This document shows, in pieces, positions 54,086 through 61,779 of a stretch of 64,000 bases of DNA. How positions within the stretch are numbered: the stretch's first letter is position 1; every line of letters begins with the position of its first letter. The notes under the pieces are model-generated. The model was not told the origin of the DNA. It saw only the letters and a list, made by a program, of their open reading frames with translations, and ran no database searches. This stretch comes from Exiguobacterium undae DSM 14481 (GTDB lineage Bacteria > Bacillota > Bacilli > Exiguobacteriales > Exiguobacteriaceae): positions 2,342,398 through 2,406,397 of the forward strand of contig NZ_KK211187.1 of NCBI RefSeq assembly GCF_000620805.1, in the 5' to 3' direction. The position numbers were made by a program, and so were the translations under genes.

Positions 54086-55523
54086 TTTTCCACCTCATCT
54101 CTTGTTCCATTCGATTGACAAGTAATGTCGCTCCCATCATGACGATCGGAACGCCTCCACATGGATGGACAGATGCGCCGACTGCATATAATCGTTCAAT
54201 ATCAGCGTATGGTTTTGCTTGTGTCTTCAAGGCAGCAGATTGGCGGATCGTTGGTGCGATGCCAAAACTTCCGCCCTCATACAATCCAAATTCTTTTGCA
54301 TCTTGAGGTGTTCGAACCTGCATTTCCATGACCTGCTGTTCGAACCCGGGCACATGCTGCTCGATTTTGGCTAAAATCCGGTCGATGAATCCATGCGCCT
54401 CGTACCGGTCACGGTCAAAACCGCGTGGTGATGGAACCAGGGCGTAAACGACACTGTCATCCGCTTCCGTTAATGTATCATCCACCTTGCTCGGATTAAA
54501 CAGATACACCGCCGGGTTCACCGGTAACTCATCTTTTTTAAAGATTGATGTCATCAAAGGTTGAAGATCACTTGGCATGAGGAAACGATGCACTGGTAGA
54601 TCCACTTTTCCCTTTATCTTAAAGTACAATAACAGTGTACCGCCGGATGGGACATATTGTTTAGGTTGCTTGCCTTCCACCAAGTATTCCATCAGCGGGA
54701 ACTCACCATTCAACACGACGCTGTCATACAGATGTTCCTGTCCGTTGACAAGCACTCCTTTAGCTTGGCCTTCTCTAATCATTACACGTTCGACCGGTTG
54801 GTTAAACTCGAACCGCACACCCCGTCGAACCAGTTCCTCGTACATCCGCTCCGCCAAGGAGAAGTAACCGCCTTTGACATACCAGACACCTTCCTCCTGT
54901 TCGCGGTAAGGAATCAATCCATAAATCGAAGGCGTCGTATACGGATTTCCGCCGATGTAAAACGTCGGAAAACTGTAAGCCATCCGTAAATACTTACTTT
55001 TGAAATAACGCTTCAAATGATCGTGCGCCGTCTCAAGTGCATGCATTTTCACAAGTGGCGCTAACATACTCGGTTGCAACAATTCCGTTTTGCGGAAATA
55101 ACTCCGCTCTAAAAATTTCGATACGCTGACGTCATAATCCTTTGCTTTTTGATTCATAAATTCTTGAAAACCACGACCTTCACCAAACTGGCGCTCAATC
55201 GCTACTGCTTGAGCGACGACATCGGCTTGTTTCGTGACGACTGTCCCGTCGTCGAAATGAAGATCATACAACGGATCAATCCGCTCCAGTTCAACCCCTT
55301 CGAGACCCGCTTCTTTTAATTGTTCCTGTAGCTTCCCAGGCATCAATACAATCGTCGGACCTTGATCGATCCGGCCGCCGGACTGAAAATCAACGGATGT
55401 CAGTCTGCCGCCAGCTCGTGCTTCCTTCTCAAAAATCGTGATTTCAACTTCCGGATAACGTTTTGTTAATAATAATGCGGCATGTAACGTACCGACACCT
55501 GCTCCAACGAATCCAATCTTCAT
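54051..55523 (-). CDS. Divergent CrtN-like flavoenzyme (third paralogue)
   Basis: 490 residues, phytoene-desaturase fold, between crtN and crtM. The N-terminal dinucleotide motif is altered: GAGVGTLHAA has Thr12 where GxGxxG needs a third glycine. The C-terminal motif is VGASVHPCGGVPIVMMGA. It keeps GGRLTSVDFQSGGRIDQGPT and YVKGGYFSLAERMYEEL. It may correspond to CrtNc-type enzymes that oxidise the aldehyde to the acid, or be a second desaturase; sequence alone does not decide. ATGA overlap with crtN. Confidence 0.75.
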   Translation of the reverse strand: MKIGFVGAGVGTLHAALLLTKRYPEVEITIFEKEARAGGRLTSVDFQSGGRIDQGPTIVLMPGKLQEQLKEAGLEGVELERIDPLYDLHFDDGTVVTKQADVVAQAVAIERQFGEGRGFQEFMNQKAKDYDVSVSKFLERSYFRKTELLQPSMLAPLVKMHALETAHDHLKRYFKSKYLRMAYSFPTFYIGGNPYTTPSIYGLIPYREQEEGVWYVKGGYFSLAERMYEELVRRGVRFEFNQPVERVMIREGQAKGVLVNGQEHLYDSVVLNGEFPLMEYLVEGKQPKQYVPSGGTLLLYFKIKGKVDLPVHRFLMPSDLQPLMTSIFKKDELPVNPAVYLFNPSKVDDTLTEADDSVVYALVPSPRGFDRDRYEAHGFIDRILAKIEQHVPGFEQQVMEMQVRTPQDAKEFGLYEGGSFGIAPTIRQSAALKTQAKPYADIERLYAVGASVHPCGGVPIVMMGATLLVNRMEQEMRWKSGYSDERVRSM

Positions 55524-57010
55524 TTCAAAGCACCTACTTCACTTGTCAATAAGTCGGCTGTAATCCGGGCCGACTCAAAAATCGTCGGCAGTCCGCTTCC
55601 GGGATGCGTTCCCCCGCCTACTAAATAAACATGATCCAATTCTTCAAAACGGTTATGTGGTCTGAAATACATCATCTGTGTCAATTGATGGCCCAGGTTA
55701 AAGGTTGCACCCTGGTGTACGCCCATCGCTTCCCAGTCATCCGGTGTGAACATTTCTTCAACTTCGATTGCGGCTTCGACACCTTTGTACGGGGAACGGT
55801 CTTCGAGCGCATCGAGAACACGGCGACGTAACTTGGGTCCTTCGATGGCCCAGTCGAGTTCGGAATAATTATTCGGGACCGGTACCAACACATACAAGGC
55901 GGATTTGCCTTCCGGCGCAAGTGTCGTATCGATCACCGATGGATTTTGAACATAAAACGAAAAATCTTCCGATAACTCGAGCGTCTGCGTCATCTCACGC
56001 ACGTTTTTCTCGTAATCGTCGGCAAAATAAATCGTATGATGCGGTGCATCAAAGGTTTTATTGACGCCTAAGTACAGCATGAACGTTGAACAAGAGAATT
56101 TTTTACGGTCAATCTTCGGACGTGACCATTTTTTCAGAACACCTTCCGGAACAAGATGATTCATCGCATGGGCAAAATCGGCACCGACCACAACATCATC
56201 ATATAGGACGTGTTCTCCGGACTCTAAAATGACTCCGGTCGCTACTTTCCCATCCAAGATCAATTCGCTGATTCCCGTCTCCAGATGAACGGTCCCGCCG
56301 AGCTCTTCGATCGCCTGTTTCATCGCTTCTGGAATGCGGTTCATTCCGCCGATCGGGTGATGGACCCCATAAGCATGTTCCATGTAAGACAAAATCGAAA
56401 ATCCACCCGGGCATTCCCATGCTGACATGCCTAAATATTTCGCCTGAAACGTAAAGGCATATTTGAGTTCTTCGCTTGTGAAATAGTCTGACAAGACATC
56501 GTACAACGATCGTCCCAGAGATAGTCGTGGAAGCGCGGTAATGACACGTGGTGACAGATAGTCTGTCAACTTATCATGTTTCGTTTGCAAAATCGGCATC
56601 AATTTTCCGAGTTTCAACGCCTGTTCTGCCATGAAACGATCGTACCCTTCACCGTTCCCCGGAAAATGCTGTTCGATCGTCTGTTTCATCCGATCACGAT
56701 CCGTCGTCATCGTAAAGTGTTCTTTCCCACCGTTGAAATATAACGTATACATCGGATCAAGCGCCTTTAAGTCCAAATAATCACTCATCTTCAATCCGAT
56801 ACTCGTAAATAGATTCTCTAAAATATGCGGCATATTCAAAAAAGTAGGTCCACGGTCAAATTGATACTCGCCTACTTGTACACGAGAGGTTCGCCCACCC
56901 ACAATCGGTTGTTTTTCGTATACGGTTACGTCTACTCCTCTGCCCGCGAGCAACATCGCACAAGCGAGCCCTCCAGGTCCTGCTCCAATAACGGCTACAC
57001 GCTGCTTCAC
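55520..57010 (-). CDS. crtN: Dehydrosqualene desaturase CrtN
   Basis: 496 residues from a GTG after AAGGAGA. Introduces double bases of conjugation into dehydrosqualene to give 4,4'-diaponeurosporene/diapolycopene. FAD motif AVIGAGPGGLACAMLLAG, YQFDRGPTFLNMP, FSCSTFMLYLGV, LAPEGKSALYVLVPVP and C-terminal GGGTHPGSGLPTIFESARI; these match S. aureus CrtN best of the three paralogues. First gene of crtN-(CrtN-like)-crtM. Confidence 0.88.
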   Translation of the reverse strand: MKQRVAVIGAGPGGLACAMLLAGRGVDVTVYEKQPIVGGRTSRVQVGEYQFDRGPTFLNMPHILENLFTSIGLKMSDYLDLKALDPMYTLYFNGGKEHFTMTTDRDRMKQTIEQHFPGNGEGYDRFMAEQALKLGKLMPILQTKHDKLTDYLSPRVITALPRLSLGRSLYDVLSDYFTSEELKYAFTFQAKYLGMSAWECPGGFSILSYMEHAYGVHHPIGGMNRIPEAMKQAIEELGGTVHLETGISELILDGKVATGVILESGEHVLYDDVVVGADFAHAMNHLVPEGVLKKWSRPKIDRKKFSCSTFMLYLGVNKTFDAPHHTIYFADDYEKNVREMTQTLELSEDFSFYVQNPSVIDTTLAPEGKSALYVLVPVPNNYSELDWAIEGPKLRRRVLDALEDRSPYKGVEAAIEVEEMFTPDDWEAMGVHQGATFNLGHQLTQMMYFRPHNRFEELDHVYLVGGGTHPGSGLPTIFESARITADLLTSEVGALK

Positions 57011-57046
57011 ACGAATCTCTCCTTTTTATCTCTATTCGTTTTAACT

Positions 57047-57076
57047 ATTATACTAATCACATACTCATCCCCACAA
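57047..57076 (-). promoter_or_regulatory. Promoter of the crtN operon
   Basis: Minus strand -35 TTGTGG (57076-57071), 18-base spacer, perfect -10 TATAAT (57052-57047), about 37 bases before the GTG start. Confidence 0.7.
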
Positions 57077-57100
57077 ATTTGAACTGCGTTAAAACTGTAA

Positions 57101-57132
57101 AAACGCCAATCTTCCATTAGGAAGTGGCGTTT
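57101..57132 (-). terminator. Terminator overlapping the methyltransferase 3' end
   Basis: AAACGCC/GGCGTTT outer and CTTCC/GGAAG inner arms, T5 on the minus strand. It separates the methyltransferase from the crtN promoter. Confidence 0.75.
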
Positions 57133-58115
57133 GCAGTCACAATATACCAAGCTCCTTCTTTCAAAAACGGTGAAATCGAGACATTTTCGAAACCGGCAGC
57201 ATGCAGTTGTTCCGTTAATTCCTGCTTACCTGGTAACGGATAGAGATTTTCATGTAAGGTCATGAATGCATTAAAGGCAGCGGAGAACGGTGCACCGTAT
57301 TCACTGTCACGTAGTGGTGTGACCAAGATGACGGTTCCGGCATCTTTGACGAAACGACGGACCCCTTCCAGAAGACGAAGGCGTTCTTCTTTCGGGAAGT
57401 AGTACAGAATGTTATTCATCATGACACCGTCATAGGTTTCCTTGACTTCAAATGTCTTGATGTCTCCGACTACAAAATCGATTTCCCCGGTCGTATCACG
57501 TCGTTTTGCTTCTTCAATGACAGACTCCTCGATGTCGATCCCGGCCAGTCGGAGTTCCGGCAAGGCTTCATGGATTTTGCGTAAGTAACCGCCATACGCA
57601 CAGCCGATATCCAGTAAAGAGGTCACATTTTGATTCCGGATGATATGTCGGACGGCGGGAAAAGCGACGGTTTCCACTAAGGCAGACGTCTCAGCGACGA
57701 TATCCCCGTGCTCTTCGCCGTCAAATGTTTTTTGTTGACCATCTTCCAAGAACTTTGGATACGAGAAGAGTGCCGGAAGATGCAATTCCATCAGTTCTGA
57801 TAACATGAAGCCAATACTCCGGTCATCCGATTTCGATAACTCAGGTAAAACATGGCGTGTTGCGGTGTAGCGCAGGTCTTTCTTTTTCAAGTGTCCGACA
57901 GCCAGCCCCACTTCAAACCAGCGTGACAAAGCTTCTGCCGTCAGTGGTTGTTTTAAACGGATTTGTGCTTCCGCTTGTGTTGCCCCCGAGCCCAACACGT
58001 CAAACAATCCATACTTGTATCCGATGTATCCATGCCATAAAGGTAAGACAGGTTCTGCTCGTTTCATCCATTTTCTTGCCCGGAAAACTTTTGTCCATTC
58101 TTTCAACTGTGCCAC
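57117..58115 (-). CDS. SAM-dependent methyltransferase, O-methyltransferase type
   Basis: 332 residues from a GTG at 58115, seven bases after GAGAGGGG; a longer in-frame start (58178) is possible but weak. An N-terminal winged-helix-like domain (PVLPLWHGYIGYKYGLFDVL, about 20-100) resembles the dimerisation domain of hydroxyneurosporene/plant-type O-methyltransferases. The Rossmann domain follows, with SLLDIGCAYGGYLRKIHE and the acidic LAGIDIEESVI. Location just upstream of crtN raises the possibility of a carotenoid substrate, but a terminator and separate promoter lie between. Target unknown. Confidence 0.8.
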   Translation of the reverse strand: MAQLKEWTKVFRARKWMKRAEPVLPLWHGYIGYKYGLFDVLGSGATQAEAQIRLKQPLTAEALSRWFEVGLAVGHLKKKDLRYTATRHVLPELSKSDDRSIGFMLSELMELHLPALFSYPKFLEDGQQKTFDGEEHGDIVAETSALVETVAFPAVRHIIRNQNVTSLLDIGCAYGGYLRKIHEALPELRLAGIDIEESVIEEAKRRDTTGEIDFVVGDIKTFEVKETYDGVMMNNILYYFPKEERLRLLEGVRRFVKDAGTVILVTPLRDSEYGAPFSAAFNAFMTLHENLYPLPGKQELTEQLHAAGFENVSISPFLKEGAWYIVTANATS

Positions 58116-58182
58116 AAGCGTTCCCCTCTCAACTGCGTAATATATCCCTTTTCCCAAATAACAACAGATTGTAACCACAAAA

Positions 58183-58215
58183 AAACACGCTTCGCCCTAA
58201 TTGGACGAAACGTGT
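58183..58215 (-). terminator. Terminator of yisL
   Basis: ACACG..TTCG stem (58185-58215) with a T7 run on the minus strand, 36 bases after the yisL stop. Confidence 0.85.
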
Positions 58216-58250
58216 GTCGGAGTCAGCTTCACGCTGACGATTCGTTCAGT

Positions 58251-58631
58251 TTAGAAGAACTGCATTCCGTACGGTAAAGAATACCCGAGGAAAATCGTCA
58301 CGAGGACCAGTGTAGCAAATCCAAGCAGGAAGCCGGAATAGGATTTCCCTTTTTTCAGACGGACAAGCGTCAACTCACCCAGTACCAGTACTAAAATTCC
58401 GGCAGTGATCTTCGCATGATACAAACCATCCGGATTAGCAGAAGCCCCGATGATTTGAATGTAAAGATAAAGACCGGTTGCGAACGTCAACAACAGCAAT
58501 AAACGGAACGCCATGTGAATTCCTTTTGCAGCGCTTTTTCCGTTCTTGTACATGGAAAAGGCGACAAAAAATGTGACGAGCAGTAAGACCCATAATAAAA
58601 CGTGTGTGTGCACAAATGCAGTAATCGGCAT
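58251..58631 (-). CDS. yisL: YisL-family membrane protein (DUF1516)
   Basis: 126 residues, four membrane helices, opening MPITAFVHTHVLLWVLLLV; HMAFRLLLLLTFATGLYL and AKITAGILVLVLGEL are family blocks. Ribosome binding site AAAGGGGGAA. Function unknown. Monocistronic between the methyltransferase and the sensor kinase. Confidence 0.9.
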   Translation of the reverse strand: MPITAFVHTHVLLWVLLLVTFFVAFSMYKNGKSAAKGIHMAFRLLLLLTFATGLYLYIQIIGASANPDGLYHAKITAGILVLVLGELTLVRLKKGKSYSGFLLGFATLVLVTIFLGYSLPYGMQFF

Positions 58632-58694
58632 TGTGGTTCCCCCTTTTTTAATTTCTTACTATATCGTAGCTGATTTTTCACACTAGATATAGCA

Positions 58695-61262
58695 TTATTT
58701 TCCTGAGATATCGATCATGTCAGAAACTGTTTCATATGTCGTGACGATGTGCGGCAGTTTGACGGTAAACGTGCTTCCCCGTTTTTCAATCGACGCGACG
58801 GAAATGTTCCCGCCGTGTCCTTCCACGATTTCTTTACAGATTGCCAGTCCAAGACCGGTTCCGCCAATTTTTCGGCTGTCTGAGTTATCGACTCGATAAA
58901 ACTTCTCGAACAGTTTCTCAAGAGCGTTGCTCGGAATCCCGATTCCTTCATCGCGAACATCAATTTGAACATATTGATGATCCACGGTGAGCGCGACTTC
59001 AATGTTTCCGCCGAGTGGAGAATATTTCACCGCATTATTCAGCAGATTGTTCATCAATTGTTTCATCTTTTCTTCGTCCGCTTCAATCAGAGGATACGAG
59101 GCATCGTCGTGCGCATAAAATGTAATCGTATGTTGCGCTGTCGACGCGGCATAAAATTGCGTCGTCTCTTCCAATAACGGACGTAAATCAATCAATCCCT
59201 TTTGATAGGACTGGGTTCCGGATTCCATTCGTTGGACATCCAAGAAGTCATTCACCAAATTCGCCAAGCGCTCGGTTTCAGAATGAATCGTCTTTAAATA
59301 ACGGTCTTGTCGGGATACATCGATGTCCCGGTTCAACATCAATTCCGTGAATCCGTAAATCGATGATAACGGTGTCCGCAATTCATGCGAAACCGTCGAG
59401 ACCAACTCCGATTTCAAACGATCCATCTCGGTTTCTTTCGTGACGTCCCGCAAGACAAGCATCGTCCCTTTTCGAACCCCTTCTATTTCAATCGACTCCA
59501 CATAAAATTGAATGAAAACGACTTGTTCACGAATCGAGAACTGGAGGCTGTCTTTTGGAACTTCGCCCTGCAATACAGCTTCTACATAACGGGAGAAGGC
59601 TTCCGGTTCATCAACGACCGCATGGATCGTATCCAGACAGCCTTGAAGCGTCTCTGTTTTCGCCGTACCGAATTGGAGTTCCGGGAACAGATCATACAGC
59701 GGACGATTCACGAACACGTCCTCTTTGCCCGGTTCGATGTAGATGACCGCTTCCCGAATCGAATCTAAAATCCGTTCCGTCTTTGTTTTTTCCCGGTTCA
59801 TCTCGTCAAATAACCGCATGCGGAGAAGCGATAACGACAGTTGCCGTGAGAAGGACATGACATCCCGCATCTGTTCGTTCGTAAACTGATCCCGGTAACG
59901 AACCAGATAGATAAACGCGATCACTTCCTCCGACGCCGGATCAAGAATCGGCACTGCCGTCTCGTACATATAGTACGGATACGGCAGCGGATGGTTACTG
60001 GCCACTTGTTTCGACGAATGGACAGCTTTCTTCAGCGAGTCAGCTCGTTTCAACAACGAAAAATCACTGCCTAATAGTTGTTCGGACAGTTCTTCCGTCA
60101 TGCCGTGTGTCACGATCGAATACGCAGATCCCTCATCCACGAACACAAGGGCACCGATTTCTGAATCGGTGATTGTAATCAGCTTCTCAATGATCTCCGG
60201 ATATGCCGTCAACGCTTCCCTCGCCGCCAGTGTTTCCGTCAAATCATTGCGGTATTGGAGGTGTTGTTCATTTCGCATCGTCAGTTCAAGTGCTTCTTCG
60301 AGTTCCTGCTGTTGTGCCTGCAGTTCCTCTTGTTGCGCTTGTAACTCTTCTTGCTGGGCTTGGAGTTCTTCATTTTTCGCCAGCATGTGCTGTTTGTTTT
60401 CCGAAATCGAACCCGCCATCTGATTAAAGGATAACGCTAAAATACCGATTTCATCTTTTCGGTCAGGCACTTCGACACGCGAAATGTCTTCCCCTCCCGC
60501 CAGGCGTTGGCTGTTTTTGACGAGCGAGAGCAACTCGGCTGTAATTTTCCGAATGAACGGGTATACAAAGAAAATCAATACCCCTACCAACACGATGATA
60601 TTTGAAAGCCAAATCAGTTGAGTCGTCTGGATTTCTTGTTCAAGCTGCTGACTTGTCTTTCCCGACCACTCTTCAAGGAAGTCCCGGTAGCCGCCAAGCG
60701 CCAGCTCACTTTTATTGATTTCAGACAAGACGTCGATGTTCCCGGACGCATCCAGCTTGATTCGTCCGTTCGCGAGCAATTCTTTCCCCAGCGGTAAGGA
60801 CGTCAATGTCGTTCCTTCTAAAAACGATTCATCGACCTCACCGGATGCTTTGGCTTCGACATAGGATTGAATTAACGGCAAAATCGCTTCAAAATAATAG
60901 GCATACAGTTCGCGCGAAGAACGGGCATAATCTTTCCCTTGCTCATAAATCGCATTTTCCTCAAACCAACGTGTCTGCTCGTCAATCGTCGCCTGTTGAT
61001 CCACCATCTTTTGATAGATCTCCTGATCACCAATCAGCGCATATCCCCGCATGTTAAACTGCAAGTCTTGCCATTGTTCCCAAAGTGCGCCGGCACGGGC
61101 ACTGCGATCTCTAATGTCTTCGAGCTTGAGTCGTGTCTCCTGTAATTTCGTGTCGGTGTAATTGTAGACAATCAATGAAGAAATCATCAGCGTCGTTAAA
61201 ACGATATAAAAGGAAGCCATCAGCTGGCGTCCGATTTTTCGATTAATCCACCGGATGATCAC
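58695..61262 (-). CDS. Membrane sensor histidine kinase (HAMP-GAF-PAS-HisKA)
   Basis: 855 residues. TM1 about 14-34, an extracytoplasmic helical sensor 35-214 (CHASE3-like), TM2 about 216-236, HAMP 237-290. A coiled coil with three EELQAQQ-type heptads occupies 298-325. A GAF-like domain (about 340-485) and a PAS-like domain (about 493-610) follow. The HisKA domain has the phosphorylated His626 in VSHELRTPLSSIYGF, and the ATPase domain has N-box NNLLNNAVKYS, DEGIGI and GTGLGL. Its start overlaps the response-regulator gene by 20 bases. Signal unknown. Confidence 0.93.
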   Translation of the reverse strand: MIIRWINRKIGRQLMASFYIVLTTLMISSLIVYNYTDTKLQETRLKLEDIRDRSARAGALWEQWQDLQFNMRGYALIGDQEIYQKMVDQQATIDEQTRWFEENAIYEQGKDYARSSRELYAYYFEAILPLIQSYVEAKASGEVDESFLEGTTLTSLPLGKELLANGRIKLDASGNIDVLSEINKSELALGGYRDFLEEWSGKTSQQLEQEIQTTQLIWLSNIIVLVGVLIFFVYPFIRKITAELLSLVKNSQRLAGGEDISRVEVPDRKDEIGILALSFNQMAGSISENKQHMLAKNEELQAQQEELQAQQEELQAQQQELEEALELTMRNEQHLQYRNDLTETLAAREALTAYPEIIEKLITITDSEIGALVFVDEGSAYSIVTHGMTEELSEQLLGSDFSLLKRADSLKKAVHSSKQVASNHPLPYPYYMYETAVPILDPASEEVIAFIYLVRYRDQFTNEQMRDVMSFSRQLSLSLLRMRLFDEMNREKTKTERILDSIREAVIYIEPGKEDVFVNRPLYDLFPELQFGTAKTETLQGCLDTIHAVVDEPEAFSRYVEAVLQGEVPKDSLQFSIREQVVFIQFYVESIEIEGVRKGTMLVLRDVTKETEMDRLKSELVSTVSHELRTPLSSIYGFTELMLNRDIDVSRQDRYLKTIHSETERLANLVNDFLDVQRMESGTQSYQKGLIDLRPLLEETTQFYAASTAQHTITFYAHDDASYPLIEADEEKMKQLMNNLLNNAVKYSPLGGNIEVALTVDHQYVQIDVRDEGIGIPSNALEKLFEKFYRVDNSDSRKIGGTGLGLAICKEIVEGHGGNISVASIEKRGSTFTVKLPHIVTTYETVSDMIDISGK
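60303..60371 (-). repeat. In-frame heptad repeat (EELQAQQ) in the sensor kinase
   Basis: Three tandem copies of a 21-base unit encoding EELQAQQ plus a degenerate fourth (QELEEAL). The copies differ at synonymous positions, so the peptide rather than the DNA is conserved. It forms the signalling helix after HAMP. Confidence 0.85.
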
Positions 61263-61620
61263 TCAATATTCCTCCTACGACATCAATCAATTCGAGTGGA
61301 CTGAACGGTTTTGAGAAGAAATAGTTGGCGCCGATTTCTTGTGCTCGTTCCCGGTCGGATTGTTGACTTTTGGCTGTTAACATCATGATTTTCAGTTGTT
61401 GCTTATCCGGATGTTGCCGTACTTTTTCAATGACTTCGATTCCGGTCATGCCAGGCATCATATAGTCGAGTAACACAAGATCGTAATGCTCGCTCATGAT
61501 TTTTTGGTAGGCTTCATCTCCGTCTGTTGCTTCATCAATCGTATATCCTTCGTCTTCTAATGTATCGAGCACCAACATTCGTAAGACATCTTCATCTTCT
61601 GCTAATAAAATACGTGCCAT
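61243..61620 (-). CDS. Single-domain response regulator (CheY-like)
   Basis: 125 residues, receiver domain only. Acidic pocket AEDED (8-12 region), phospho-acceptor Asp52 in LVLLDYMMPGM, conserved T in MMLTAKS and K in FFSKPFSP. No output domain, so it must act through protein contact, or as a phosphate relay to or from the kinase translated directly after it. ATG follows AGGAGG; overlaps the kinase by 20 bases. Confidence 0.94.
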   Translation of the reverse strand: MARILLAEDEDVLRMLVLDTLEDEGYTIDEATDGDEAYQKIMSEHYDLVLLDYMMPGMTGIEVIEKVRQHPDKQQLKIMMLTAKSQQSDRERAQEIGANYFFSKPFSPLELIDVVGGILSDHPVD

Positions 61621-61695
61621 CTATAAAACCTCCTGTAATGAACCACTAGTTTACGTACATACCTTTTCATTTTACACAGTTCTTTCATATTTAGA

Positions 61696-61760
61696 AACGA
61701 AAATCGTCTAACCAATTTGTTCTGATCACAAGACGTGTGACAAAACAGGTTGGTTAGACG
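61696..61760 (-). terminator. Large hairpin terminator of addA
   Basis: Arms CGTCTAACCAA (61705-61715) and TTGGTTAGACG (61750-61760). The intervening bases pair further (about 61718-61724 with 61741-61747, and TCACA/TGTGA innermost) to a nearly continuous stem, followed by TTTTCGTTT on the minus strand. Confidence 0.85.
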
Positions 61761-61779
61761 TTTGTTCGACAAAACTTTC

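Noticed and set aside
51322-57010. C40 carotenoid pathway (CrtI/CrtB) for the desaturase and synthase genes
   Set aside because: The oxygenase resembles CrtP and the desaturase CrtN, no GGPP synthase or lycopene cyclase is present, and the host order makes C30 more likely. Not fully excluded.
60303-60371. Tandem 21-base repeat considered as a CRISPR or DNA repeat element
   Set aside because: Contiguous without spacers, in frame, and differing at synonymous sites; it is a coiled-coil coding repeat.
61630-61690. Sigma-B type promoter upstream of the response regulator
   Set aside because: GTTT- and GG-like elements occur but with wrong spacing; not separable from chance.
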